Assembly: GCF_000349325.1 (NCBI RefSeq)
Contig: NC_020504.1
Span: forward strand, 1,426,001 to 1,490,000
DNA from: Streptomyces davaonensis JCM 4913
GTDB lineage: Bacteria; Actinomycetota; Actinomycetes; Streptomycetales; Streptomycetaceae
Direction: 5' to 3'
DNA length: 64,000 nucleotides
Shown here: positions 26,061 through 36,000 of the stretch, in pieces
Layout: every line of letters begins with the position of its first letter
Position numbering within the stretch: the first letter of the stretch is position 1
The notes under the pieces: generated by a model
Databases searched by the model: none
The model's input: only the letters and a program-made list of their open reading frames with translations
What the model was told of the DNA's origin: nothing
Position numbers and translations under genes: made by a program

Positions 26061-26508
26061 TCACTCCCATTCGTGCAGGGCCTTGCGGGTCCAGGCGGGG
26101 GATTCGTCGCGGTCGCCGAGGTGGAAGTGGTTCAGACCCAGCAGCCGCAGCGCTTGCCGAGGAACTGGTGGGCGGGTGAGTCGTCGGGGTAGGTGTCCAA
26201 TTCGTCGAAGACCTCGGCGGCTCGCGCCACGCTTCGGTGGCCCGAGCGCTGGACCAGTTCGTGCGCACGGTGAGCGTGCGCGATGGCGGTGTCGAGGTCG
26301 TTGCGCTTGGCCGCGTTGGTGGCCAGCCGGGAGTGGACGAGCGCCACCCATCCGTCGGCGCCCGCCAGTTGACGCAGTGCGACGGGATGGCCAAGGCCGT
26401 CCAGGTCGCGCGCGATCCGCTGATCGAATCGCTGATCACCTGGGCCGCCCTCACCTTGATGACACGCTTGGCCCGCCGCACGGCCTGCTCTGCCGAACGC
26501 CGTGACAC
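26061..26508 (-). pseudogene. C-terminal fragment of a TPR-type regulator
   Basis: Reading right to left, one frame gives GWVALVHSRLATNAAKRNDL, DTAIAHAHRAHELVQRSGHR and AEVFDELDTYPDD. After a shift another gives LRLLGLNHFHLGDRDESPAW and a stop at 26061. These are helical repeats typical of Streptomyces HTH/TPR regulators. The N-terminal DNA-binding part is absent and the frame is broken at least once. Confidence 0.5.
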
Positions 26509-26724
26509 TGCCCCGTACTGCCTCGCACAGGCAGCCTGATCGCTTTGCTGGTGGGTGTGTGCCTACGACGTCCTGATCGAAGACTCTCGGCAGGTCCAAC
26601 GGCTGGGCGGCGATAGTTCGTTCCCGAAACGCATGTGGCGTTTCGCCCAGCCTGTTGATCTTTCGCGGCACCCCGCAGCCCCTCATACTCCAGATCCTGA
26701 CGAAGCAACAGGTTGAGGAGCACG

Positions 26725-27624
26725 GTGAAAGCAGCAGCGGCAGCAGGGACCTGGAAGCTCGGGGACCTGGAGGTGAACCGCGTCGGCTATGGCGCGATGC
26801 GGCTGACCGGCAACGGCATGATGGGCAACTCCGACGGCACTCCGATCGACCGCGATGTCGCCGTCCGGCTGCTGCACAGCGCGTTCGAGCAGGGTGTCAA
26901 CCATATCGACACAGCGGCCTTCTACTTCTCGCCGCTGCGCTCCGCGAACGAACTCATCAACCGGGCCCTCGCCTCCTGGAACGACAACGTGGTCGTGGCG
27001 ACCAAGGTCGGCCCGGGTCGCGCCCCCTCCGGCGAGTGGCTGACCATGGCCCGCCCCGACCAACTACGCGGCCACGTCGAGGAGAACCTGCGCCAGCTCG
27101 GCCGGGACCACCTGGACGTGGTGAACCTGCGAAGCGACGGCATGGATTCAATCGCCGAGCACTTCGGCGCCCTCGCCGAGCTGCGCGCGGCGGGCCTGGT
27201 CCGGCACCTCGGGCTCTCCAACGTCCGGCCGCAGCACGTCGCCGAAGCCCGGGCAATCGCGCCCGTGGTCTGCGTACAGAACTCCTACGGCCTGGACTGG
27301 CGCCGCGACGACGAGAGCGGGCTGGTGGACCTGTGCCGGGAGCAAGGCATCGCCTTCGTCCCGTTCTTCGCCATCTCCAGCCTGCGGCGCGAGGCTGCCC
27401 CCACTCAGGACCACGACGCTCGCGTCCACACGGTCGCCCGCGCCCACGATGCGACGCCCGCCCAGATACGACTGGCCTGGACCCTCCACCGCGGACCCCA
27501 CATGCTGGCCATCCCCGGCACCACCAACCTGGCCCACCTCGCCGAGAACATCGCCGCCGGCGCCCTTCGCCTGACTGAGGAGGAGCTTGCTCTCCTCGAC
27601 AAACCGAGCGAGGCCCACGCCTGA
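26725..27624 (+). CDS. Aldo/keto reductase
   Basis: 299 residues from GTG 26725 (GAGGAG four bases upstream; TTG 26713 is the alternative). The TIM-barrel AKR pattern is complete: VGYGAMRLTG, the catalytic DTAAFY (Asp and Tyr), VVVATKVGPGR with the catalytic Lys, LRQLGRDHLDVVNLR, HLGLSNV and the late IPGTTNLAHLAEN cofactor loop. It reduces carbonyls with NADPH; the substrate is unknown. It stands alone downstream of a TPR remnant. Confidence 0.9.
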   Translation: MKAAAAAGTWKLGDLEVNRVGYGAMRLTGNGMMGNSDGTPIDRDVAVRLLHSAFEQGVNHIDTAAFYFSPLRSANELINRALASWNDNVVVATKVGPGRAPSGEWLTMARPDQLRGHVEENLRQLGRDHLDVVNLRSDGMDSIAEHFGALAELRAAGLVRHLGLSNVRPQHVAEARAIAPVVCVQNSYGLDWRRDDESGLVDLCREQGIAFVPFFAISSLRREAAPTQDHDARVHTVARAHDATPAQIRLAWTLHRGPHMLAIPGTTNLAHLAENIAAGALRLTEEELALLDKPSEAHA

Positions 27625-27651
27625 GCGCGCCTGTGTCCGGACTCGAGTCAG

Positions 27652-27917
27652 TAGCGTCGAGCGTGAGCGGTGTTTGCGTGCAGGTCCGGCTGTCGAGCAG
27701 GTTCCGGAGTGCTTCCTGGATGGCTTCGCGATCCAGCTGAGACTCCTGTGCGAGAAGCAGGCGGGCTCCCGCTTCGACCTCAGCCCACGCCAGCCGGCTG
27801 CGCCGGTTCTCGGTGCGTCTCACGTCGCTGCGGAGGAAGCCCGCCCCTGCTGAGAGACCAGGCAGCTCCAGAGATGCCGGCGAGCAGTGCGGCGGGAAGG
27901 CCGAGCGCTACGTCCAT
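27652..27917 (-). pseudogene. Possible frameshifted small membrane-protein gene
   Basis: From ATG 27917 leftward the frame reads MDVALGLPAALLAGISGAAW, a hydrophobic segment, then stops after 45 codons. A one-base shift near the LS of WSLS continues GFLRSDVRRTENRRSRLAWA and EVEAGARLLLAQESQLDREA, which looks like real helical protein. The left boundary is uncertain. It could be a 45-codon peptide plus chance sequence. Apart from this the 27625-28060 gap holds nothing recognisable. Confidence 0.3.
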
Positions 27918-28060
27918 GACGCCCGAAAGACGCACCCGTTGATAGGCCTGCGTTCTCGACGCTCCGCTTCGACAAGCACGCGTTCGACGTCGGCCCGAAG
28001 AGGCATCACTTGCCCCTGTGAATCGCCGTGACCGCCGACCCAGTGGCTGGGGCCCGATGG

Positions 28061-28516
28061 CTACAGCCGGCGCAACACGGAGTTCAGTGTTTCGATCTCC
28101 TGCGCGGAGAGCCTGTCGGTGAAGTGGCGGCGTACCGCGGCTTCCAGGCCGGGGCGCACGTTGGTGATGGCCTGGCGTCCGGTGTCGGTGAGGGTGACGG
28201 TGACACCGTCGGCGCGTTCGCGGGTGACGAGTTCGCGCTTGGCCATACGGGTGAGCTGGTGGGAGATGCGTGTGCGGTCCCAGCCGAGCGACGCGGCGAG
28301 TTGGCTCTGGCGCAGGGCGCCACCCGCCTTGTCGAGGTTGACGAGGATCGTCAGGTCCGGCTCGGACAGGCCCGCCGCCTCGGCGGTGTCCGCGATCACG
28401 CGGGCCCGGACGATCTCGTGGGCGCGCTTGAAGGCGGACCAGAGCTCCACCGGCTCCGGTGTGGTGTCGCCGATCGGATCGTTCGGCTCGGCAGTTTCGC
28501 CAACTCGTGTTGACAT
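28061..28516 (-). CDS. MarR-family transcriptional regulator
   Basis: 151 residues. The winged helix is clear: LTILVNLDKAGGALRQSQLA, SLGWDRTRISHQLTRMAKRE (recognition helix) and LVTRERADGVTVTLTDTGRQ (wing). The start codon lies inside one of two near-identical palindromes in the space shared with the divergent aldo/keto reductase, so autoregulation and control of the reductase operon are likely. The ligand is unknown. Confidence 0.92.
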   Translation of the reverse strand: MSTRVGETAEPNDPIGDTTPEPVELWSAFKRAHEIVRARVIADTAEAAGLSEPDLTILVNLDKAGGALRQSQLAASLGWDRTRISHQLTRMAKRELVTRERADGVTVTLTDTGRQAITNVRPGLEAAVRRHFTDRLSAQEIETLNSVLRRL

Positions 28517-28522
28517 ATCAAC
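28509..28522. promoter_or_regulatory. MarR operator candidate 1, GTTGACATATCAAC
   Basis: Perfect GTTGA/TCAAC arms around CATA. It covers the marR start codon. It shares arms and spacing with the site at 28538. Confidence 0.65.
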
Positions 28523-28537
28523 GCGCCTCTTCCTAGT

Positions 28538-28551
28538 GTTGAAATGTCAAC
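28538..28551. promoter_or_regulatory. MarR operator candidate 2, GTTGAAATGTCAAC
   Basis: Same GTTGA/TCAAC arms around AATG, centred 29 bases from the first site, which is close to three helical turns. It is placed to block both divergent promoters. Confidence 0.65.
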
Positions 28552-28626
28552 GCTAGCAGGCGGCTGCTCCTCGGCCGACCGCCATCCACCGCGCCGCGCC
28601 CGCCTCTCTCGCCCCCGGAAGGATCC

Positions 28627-29655
28627 ATGCAGACCCGACCCCTTGGCACCGGCGGCCCACAGGTAGCCCCTCTCGCACTGGGCTGCGCAGGCATGTCCGA
28701 CCACACCGCCCCCGCCGACGAGGCCGACGCCATCGCCACCATCCACACGGCCGTCGCCGCCGGCGTCACCCTCCTCGACACCGCCGACTTCTACGGCATG
28801 GGCCACAACGAGGACCTCATCCGCCGCGCGCTCCGCACCCTCCGCGCCGACGATCGCGAAAGGGTGCTTCTGAGCGTCAAGTTCGGCGGGCTGCGCGGCC
28901 CCGACGGAGCCTTCGTCGGCATCGAGGGCCGTCCCGCCCATGTCAAGAACGCGCTCGCCTACTCGCTGCGCCGCCTCGACACCGACCACGTCGGCATCTA
29001 CCGCCCCGCCCGCCTGGACCCCGACACCCCGGTCGAGGACACGATCGGCGCCATTGCCGATTTGGTCCAGGCCGGCTACGTACGCCACATCGGGCTCTCC
29101 GAGGTGGGACCGGAGACCATCCGCCGCGCCCACGCCGTGCACCCGATCCGTGACGTACAGATCGAGTACTCCCTGTTCAGCCGTGGCCCCGAGACCAGCG
29201 GCATTCTGGACACCTGCCGTGAGCTGGGCATTGGTGTCACCGCCTACGGGGTCCTCGCACACGGCCTGCTCACCGGCGCCTACCGCCAACCCGCCGGAAG
29301 CGACCCGCGCGCCCATTGGCTGCCCCGCGTTCACCCCGACAACCTCGCCGCGAACCTCGCCCTCGTGGACCGGCTCCGGCCGCTTGCCGACGCACGCGGC
29401 ATCAGCGTCGCGCAGCTCGCCACCGCCTGGGTCATCGCCCAGAGCCGCCGGCACGGCACCGTCGTGGCCGTCCTGGGCACCCGCCGACCGCACCGCGTCG
29501 AGGAGGCCGTGACCGCGGCCGACCTCGCCCTGACCGATGCGGACCTCCGCGCGATCGGCGGGGCGGTCCCGGCCGACGCGGTGGCCGGCTCCCGGTACGC
29601 CGCACCCCTCATGGCCCTGCTGGACAGCGAGCAAAGGAACGGCCGCGCATCATGA
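28627..29655 (+). CDS. Aldo/keto reductase (MarR-controlled)
   Basis: 342 residues. AKR motifs: RPLGTGGPQVAPLALGCAGM opening, DTADFYGMGHNE with catalytic Asp/Tyr, LLSVKFGG with the Lys, HIGLSEVGPETIRRA, and a C-terminal VLGTRRPHRVEEAV cofactor loop. The GGAAGG site precedes ATG 28627. Its stop overlaps the next gene as ATGA. The family reduces aldehydes or sugar ketones; pairing with a Gfo/Idh/MocA enzyme suggests a polyol or sugar substrate (inference). Confidence 0.92.
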   Translation: MQTRPLGTGGPQVAPLALGCAGMSDHTAPADEADAIATIHTAVAAGVTLLDTADFYGMGHNEDLIRRALRTLRADDRERVLLSVKFGGLRGPDGAFVGIEGRPAHVKNALAYSLRRLDTDHVGIYRPARLDPDTPVEDTIGAIADLVQAGYVRHIGLSEVGPETIRRAHAVHPIRDVQIEYSLFSRGPETSGILDTCRELGIGVTAYGVLAHGLLTGAYRQPAGSDPRAHWLPRVHPDNLAANLALVDRLRPLADARGISVAQLATAWVIAQSRRHGTVVAVLGTRRPHRVEEAVTAADLALTDADLRAIGGAVPADAVAGSRYAAPLMALLDSEQRNGRAS

Positions 29656-30755
29656 ACACTTCCACGTCACCGCTCGCCGAACTGGCCCGCTCCGAGAAGC
29701 CGATCGGCGTCGGGATCATCGGGCTTGGGGCGCACGGGAGTTGGGCCGAGCGCTCGCACTTGCCCGCCCTGCGCGCCGTCGCCGGTTACGAGTTGAGGGC
29801 CCTGAGCACGAGTTCGAAAGAGTCGGCGGAGCGCTCCGGGCAGAAACACGGTGTGTCCCGCACCTTCGGAACGGCGGCCGAGCTGGCCGCCTGCGACGAA
29901 GTGGACCTCGTGGTCGTGGCGGTGAAAGTGCCGCACCACCGGGAACTGGTGCTGACCGCGCTGAGCGCCGGCAAGAGCGTGCTGTGCGAGTGGCCGCTGG
30001 GCAACGGGCTCGCGGAGGCGGAGGATCTGGCACGGCGAGCGCGCGTCCGCGCTGTGCCGACCGTCGTCGGACTCCAGGCGCGGTCGCACCCGGCCCTCGC
30101 CTACGCACGGGATCTCGTGGCCGACGGCTACGTCGGGGAGGTGCTGTCCACGACGGTCGTCGGCTCCGGCGGCGCCTGGGGCGCCACCGTCCGCCCTGGT
30201 GATCACTACGTGCTCGACGCCGCCAACGGCGCGACCCTGCTGACCATTCCCTTCAGCCACGCCCTCGACGGACTCGCGTCCGTCCTGGGCGAGCCCGAGG
30301 AACTACGGATCCACTTGGAGTCGCGGCGTACGTCGGCCGTGGACACCGAGAGCGGGCAGCCCGTGCCCATGACCGCCGCGGACCAGGTGGTGGCCTCCGG
30401 ACGGCTGACGGGCGGCGCGACAGCCACCTTCCACTACCGCGGCGGCATGTCCCGGGGCACCAACTTCCGCTGGGAGATCAACGGCACGAAGGGCGACCTC
30501 GTCCTCACCGCCCCGATCGGCCATCCCCAGCTCAGCCCGCTCACCCTCGAAGGCGGCCGCGAGGCATCCACCGGACTCGCCCCCCTGAGCGTGCCCGAAT
30601 CGTACGTGCGCGTCCCGCAACTGGACCCCCGAGCCGACGCACCGGCGTACGCGGTTGCTCATGCCTACCGGCAGTTCCTGGACGACCTGCGCGAGGGCAC
30701 GTCGCACGTACCCGATTTCGCGCACGGCGCCGCCCGGCACCGCAGCCTCGCATGA
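29652..30755 (+). CDS. Gfo/Idh/MocA-family oxidoreductase
   Basis: 367 residues from ATG 29652, overlapping the reductase stop. The N-terminal Rossmann fold reads IGVGIIGLGAHGSWAERSHL and DLVVVAVKVPHH; VLCEWPLGNGLAEAEDLARR corresponds to the EKP-type signature, with the usual Lys replaced by Trp (CEWP in place of CEKP). The C-terminal domain continues normally to the end. These enzymes oxidise sugars or inositols with NAD(P). The Lys to Trp change at the signature is common in the GAL80-like subgroup and may alter or abolish dehydrogenase chemistry. Confidence 0.88.
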   Translation: MNTSTSPLAELARSEKPIGVGIIGLGAHGSWAERSHLPALRAVAGYELRALSTSSKESAERSGQKHGVSRTFGTAAELAACDEVDLVVVAVKVPHHRELVLTALSAGKSVLCEWPLGNGLAEAEDLARRARVRAVPTVVGLQARSHPALAYARDLVADGYVGEVLSTTVVGSGGAWGATVRPGDHYVLDAANGATLLTIPFSHALDGLASVLGEPEELRIHLESRRTSAVDTESGQPVPMTAADQVVASGRLTGGATATFHYRGGMSRGTNFRWEINGTKGDLVLTAPIGHPQLSPLTLEGGREASTGLAPLSVPESYVRVPQLDPRADAPAYAVAHAYRQFLDDLREGTSHVPDFAHGAARHRSLA

Positions 30756-30981
30756 CCCCCTCCCGCCCATCCTGGACAGGAGGCGATCCGGCTCTCGCAG
30801 TACGCGAGAAGGGAGTCGCGGGTGAGCGAGCGGACGGTCGACACGGCGGCGGAGGCGGTGGGGCAGTCGGGTCGATGAGTCGATCGTGCATCGTAGGCGG
30901 GCCTACGCCGGGTATGTGGCGGCGGACAATGCCCGGCGGGCGGGGCACTACGCAGCGTCCTCGGTGTTCGCTCACCCAGTC

Positions 30982-31149
30982 ATGACCGTCCCCAAGCGGA
31001 AGATGTGCCGCAGCAACACCCGCCACCGCCGAGCACAGTGGAAGGTCACCACCCCCACGCTGGTGCCGGTCACCCTCGACGGCGTCCAACACCTCGTACC
31101 GCAGCGGCTGGTCATGGCGTACGAGCGTGGGCTGCTGCGCCCCGACGAC
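30982..31149 (+). pseudogene. Decayed second copy of the zinc-free L32 gene
   Basis: The DNA closely repeats 24643-24858, both in the leader (GCGTCCTCG.TGTTC.GCT) and in the coding part ([38 protein letters not shown]). Compared with the intact copy, the AGGAGG ribosome binding site and part of the leader are deleted, and the stop codon is gone, so the frame runs straight into GTPase sequence. The Zur-like palindrome is also missing. Confidence 0.75.
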
Positions 31150-31690
31150 CGCCGACTGCCCGTAACCGTGCTCTCCGGGTTCCTCGGGGCGGGCACGACC
31201 ACGCGACGGCGCCACCCTCGACGACCTGGCCCGTCTGGACACCATGGTCACGGTCGTGGACGCGGCCAACTTCCTGCCCGAACTGGACAGCGGCGACGAA
31301 CTCGCCGAGATCGGTCTCGCCCCATACAAGGACGACGAACGCACGGTCAGCGATCTCCTCGTGGACCAGATCGAGTTCGCCGACGTCATCGTGCTGAACA
31401 AGCTCGACCTGGTCGACGACGCGTCCGCGGCACGGCTGCGAGCGGCGCTCACCCGGCTGAACCCCCTCGCGCGGATCATCGATGCCGTACAGGGACAGAT
31501 CCCGCTCCAACACGTGCTGGGCACCCGACTGTTCGACCTTGACCGGGCGCAGCAGGCACCGGGCTGGGTGCGGGAGCTGAACGGCGACCATGTCCCCGAG
31601 ACCGAGGAGTACGGCGTCTCCTCCACGGTCTTCCGCGCCGACGTCCCCTTCCACCCCGAGCGGTTGTGGACGTTCGTGCCCTCGTCGCCC
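31150..31690 (+). pseudogene. Broken COG0523 (CobW/ZigA-like) metallochaperone GTPase
   Basis: The start [13 protein letters not shown] is the COG0523 P-loop region, but the invariant Lys is lost (GAGTTT instead of GAGKTT). About 80 residues of the G domain, where the CxCC metal site would be, are deleted. A different frame resumes at about 31210 with [20 protein letters not shown] and VLNKLDLVD, and ends after PERLWTFV, before the C-terminal domain completes. COG0523 genes often sit beside zinc-free ribosomal protein genes under Zur control. This is a dead remnant of such a locus. Confidence 0.8.
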
Positions 31691-31869
31691 TGGCCGTCAG
31701 CACCTGGCTCGTCGTTCACCACCGCCGCCGCGACCAGACCGTTTTCCCCCGGAGCCGGCCCGGAAGGAGGATCGGGGTACGGCCTCGGCTACAAGCGCGA
31801 GAAACGCAGGTGTCGGTCAAGACTCGGCGCTCTATCCTGCTCTGTTCGCTTACAGAGGGGTACAGCGCT

Positions 31870-32967
31870 ATGACCGGCCTTGCAGATCCGCTCGACGATG
31901 AACAGCAGTATCTCGTTGACGTCGTGTGGTCGACGTTCGTTGAGCACGGCGAGTTCCCGAAGTTCTTCTACGTCAATCACCTCATGCGGCGCCGCAGACA
32001 CGACACGGTCGCCGTGCTCAACAGCTTCCCCGCGGTGGGCACTGTGCTCACCCACCGTTACCGGGCAGTCGGCTGGTGGGGAACCGATCACAACCCCGAC
32101 CACGACGGAGTGGTCTTCCTGACGGTTGCCGGGCTCTACCACGTTCAGGATGACCCGGTGGCCGAAATGATCAGCCGGGGCCTGCTCGTGTTCATGCGCG
32201 AGTTGACCAAGGCTCAGGACAGGATCCTCGACTCGCCGTTCGCCATGCCTGACGTCGAGGTCGACCTAGCCACCTCGGTGACGCGGGCCGAGGCCAAGGG
32301 AGGCTACGTAGGCCACATGGCGACGATCGCCGAGCAGGAATGGCCGGGGATTCGCTACAACAAGGGAAACAACACGGGGCGGCTGGGCATGTTGGCTGAC
32401 GCCGACTTCTCTACGGTCGCGGACTACCTTGCCGCGGTCACAGCCACGCTGTCGCCGCCCGAGCCTCCGGCCGCACTGCCGTACGCAGAGCCACGCGCCC
32501 TTCTGCGGGCGTTCAACTTCCTCGACGTCACCACCGAGCTGGTGCTTGGCCACCAGCTCGTATCCCGTCCGCCGATGGACCGGTCCAGTCTGCTGGCCCA
32601 GGACATCGAGGACGAGGCCGGGTTCCAAGCGGGCTTGGTCGTCCTCACAGACATCCTTCGCGATCTACAGGTCCCGGGCAGGGCACCCGCCTCTGCTCTC
32701 GGCCGTCTCGAAGGTCACCTCGTCCGTCATCTACCCGCTATCGACCAGGCCGCGGTACAGCAGGCCGTCGAACTCCTCGACCAGGTCCGGGTGTTGCGGA
32801 ACTCCGCGGTTCATCCCAAGCCCTCGGCGCGGCTCCTCGCCGCTCACCAGGCGCTCGGCTTGACCTTCCCCGTCCGGGACTTCACGGCCGCATGGGACAG
32901 CGTCCGGGCGCATGCCGAGCGGGCGCTGAGCCGAGTGCAAGAGGAGATTCAGGCCGCACGGCCGTAG
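31870..32967 (+). CDS. Uncharacterised protein with HEPN-like C-terminal motif
   Basis: 365 residues from ATG 31870 (GAGGGG nine bases upstream); the upstream extension overlaps the GTPase remnant. The N-terminal 260 residues are unassigned, with aromatic-rich segments such as KFFYVNHLMRRRRH and AVGWWGTDHNPDHDG. The C-terminal 110 residues are helical and contain VRVLRNSAVHPKP, an R-x4-H motif (Arg310, His315) like the RNase active site of HEPN proteins. HEPN domains occur in toxins and abortive-infection systems. It faces a STAND NTPase gene across about 100 bases. The function is unproven. Confidence 0.6.
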   Translation: MTGLADPLDDEQQYLVDVVWSTFVEHGEFPKFFYVNHLMRRRRHDTVAVLNSFPAVGTVLTHRYRAVGWWGTDHNPDHDGVVFLTVAGLYHVQDDPVAEMISRGLLVFMRELTKAQDRILDSPFAMPDVEVDLATSVTRAEAKGGYVGHMATIAEQEWPGIRYNKGNNTGRLGMLADADFSTVADYLAAVTATLSPPEPPAALPYAEPRALLRAFNFLDVTTELVLGHQLVSRPPMDRSSLLAQDIEDEAGFQAGLVVLTDILRDLQVPGRAPASALGRLEGHLVRHLPAIDQAAVQQAVELLDQVRVLRNSAVHPKPSARLLAAHQALGLTFPVRDFTAAWDSVRAHAERALSRVQEEIQAARP

Positions 32968-33063
32968 GGTGACCTGTCACATCGGGCCGTATGTAAAGCG
33001 GCCCGGTGGGCGCGGCACTCGCGCACGAGAACGCACGGCTCAAGGCGGTCGCGCGTCTGGACC

Positions 33064-36000
33064 TCACCAGTCTCGGCCGTCCGGAGGGAGTTCGTCTGTT
33101 TCGTCCCGCATACGGTCCAGGGTGGCGTGCGCGAGATCGCGGTAGAACTGCTCCTCGACGCTGCCCCGGGCGCATCCGTCGGCCAGCTCAGTGGCCTTCG
33201 CCTGCTGCTCTATATCCTCGGGGTGGGGCTCGCCAGGCGTCCCCCAACGCATCCCGCTCATGCAGGCTTCATAGAGGGCGCCCCGCACTCTTCTCAGGCT
33301 GGCGTCTCCGTGGCGGTCCGCGGCTCGCAGGCAGCGGCGTACGAACCCGACGTCCCAGACCAGTGTCCGTGGGGCTTTGGACAACATCGCCGCGGCGACC
33401 GTGATCTTCACGGGGTCGCTGTCGTCGAGATATTCGTCAATCACGGCGGTGACCCGGGCGTCGTAGGGCCCGGCGACAAGCTCGAAGAGGTGGGCTCCCA
33501 GATAGCGCCTGCGGGCGGATTCCGGTTCGGCGGCGATCCAGTCGCGGATCTGTCGCAGTAGGTCCGGGAAGTCGCCGTGATCGTGGAATGGCGGTGTCAC
33601 ATGCCAGCGGAAGGGCAGGGCGGAGTGCATGCCTCTCGCTTGGCGTGATGAGGACTCCGCCCTGGCTTCGAGCAGTTCGATGACGGAGAGGGGTTCGGTG
33701 CGGGCGAGTTCTGCGAGGAACCGGCCGATCTCGTAGCCGTCGATGGACGGTGCTGCGGTCAGGGCGGTGAGAAATGCCTCCTGCTGTTCCTTGGAGAGAT
33801 CCGACCAGGACAGCGAACTGTATGGGGCACCGGCCACGGCCAGGGCGAACGCGTCGAGGTCCGCTGTCTCCAGGGCGGGCGATGCGGTGAGCAGTTCGAC
33901 GGCCAGGTCCTTGTGCTGCGTGGCGATGACGCGCACGGCGCCGAGAGCGGCCCTGCGCACGATATTGTCCCCGTGGATGGCGAGTTCGCGCAGCAGGTCC
34001 GCCTCGCCGTCCAGCAGATCGCCGCGACCGCGCTGGTGACCAAACGCCTGCGCCATTTCCCGGGTGAGTTCGGTGTTCTCCGAGCCCATGAGCGTTCGCC
34101 CCCAGTGGACCGCGCGGTCGCCGGCGGCGTGTCCCATTGCAGCGACAGTGACCGACACAAGCGATGCCAGCGAGCACTCGGGCGCGGCCATGGCCTGCTC
34201 GCAGATGGCTTCGCCGACGGACGGGCGGTGGGTGACCAGCGTCCAGATGAAGGACCGGGCTCGTCCGCTGTCGGTGCCGAAGACCCTGTAGTTCTCGCTG
34301 AGCAAGACATCGACGCACGCCGCGATCGTGTCGTCTGTCCAGTCGGCGAGCGCGCCCATCACGTCGCTGAACAGTGCGTCTTGCGCCGCACGCGAATCCG
34401 AGACGGCGGAGTAGACGGCCGGGTCGGCCGGTCCGTGTAGCGCCCGGGCGAGTTCGTTGTCCGGTGAGGTGGGTATTGCGCTCAACAGGTCTTCGGCGGG
34501 GCGGCGGAGGCCGTCGGGGCCGTGCTGTGCGAGCCAGCCCAGCTCAGTGCGCACGGCGACCAGGATTGCCGGCGGCAGGGCGTGCTCAACGATGTACCGG
34601 TGCAGCCGGTCGATGGTGCTCGCGAGGTGTGGGATCCACGGCTGGCACATGGCGTCTGTCACCGTCAGCCCGAAACCGCCAAGTGGCAGGCTGATTGCGT
34701 TGCCGATCAGGGAACGGGCCGCCGAGGCGCGTTCGAGCTGCGGGTGTCCCAGCTCCTCGAACGCCAGGTCCAGCGCCGCGCCGCGCATGTCCAGGACCTC
34801 ACTGGTGGGGGTCAGCACGTAGGGGCGGAAGGTCAAGGTCCAGGTCGTGGGTGTCCACAGCTCGTCATGGCCTTCCGTGCTCAGTACGGGGGCGAGCACG
34901 CTCAGCGGCTGGTGGACAGACGGAGGAGCGGGTGCTCGGGCCAGCCAGCGCTCGACCTGGCTGACGAGGATCTGCTGGTACTCGGTGGGGCCCCAGCGGG
35001 TGTAGCCGGCCAGTTCCTCCAGAATCCGCAAGGGGTGCGAGGGGTGTTGAGGCAGGGGGCGCGGGTCGTCGCAGCCCAGGCGCCAGAGAAGGGCGGCCGC
35101 CTGCGGCAGGAACTCCAGAGAATGAGCGGCGGCCTGGAGGACAGGGGCCAGGGCATAGCGCACATCCGTGTCGGTCCAGGTGTGGGTCAATCCGAACCCG
35201 ACTTCCGCGGTGACGGGGGCGCAGGGGTTGTCCGCCGCCCATGTGGCCAGGTCTACAACCCGCCGTGGTTGGAAGAAGGCGACCTTCGCCACGACCTCCA
35301 GCAGACTCACCAGCTCCCGTGCGTCCGCGGCTCGGAACGCTGCCGTGATCTGCTCCCACAAGGGCTCGATCAGCCCTCCGGTGCTGGTGCCCTGTTGCTG
35401 TTGCCACTCCACACGGCCGGTGTTCACCACCAGGTTGGCCAGCGCGCTGCCCTGGCCGGCTTCCATGGCTCGGGCGAGGTAGCCCGTGGGCAGACCTGTG
35501 CTGCTGTGACGCGCTGCCTTGACGAGCAGGGCGTCGCCCAGCAGGTCCGGCACGAGACGTAGGGTTGTGCCGTGGCTCAGGACCACCCCGGCGCCTTCCA
35601 GGGTCGCCAAGTGGCGGGCGCAGACGTCGAACGGCAAGCCTGTCAGAGCTTCCAGCGACGTGCGAACCTCCGGTTCCGCGAGCCGCGCAGGCTGGAACGC
35701 GGCGAGGGCGGAAAGCAGGTCCTGGGGTACCTGGACAGATGCCGGATCGGCGGTCAGCGCCTCGGCAAGCCGGTCCGTGAGTTCCAGGTGGAGTTGCTCG
35801 TCGCCTTCGATTCTTCGAGGATCCAGGGCTCCGCTGTTGATCAGCGCCGCGCCGGTGACGATCAGCAGTGGGCAATCCCGCGCCGCAGTGGCGAGCCTCG
35901 GTGCGTGAAGCCGTACCGCTTCGTCCAGAATCTCGCTGGCCAGGGAGAGGGCGTCGTCGAACTCCAGGTCCCCGATCTCGACCGAGGTGGCCTCGCTCGC

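Noticed and set aside
31666..31869. Upstream extension of the HEPN-motif protein
   Set aside because: Overlaps the COG0523 remnant; ATG 31870 has a well-spaced GAGGGG.
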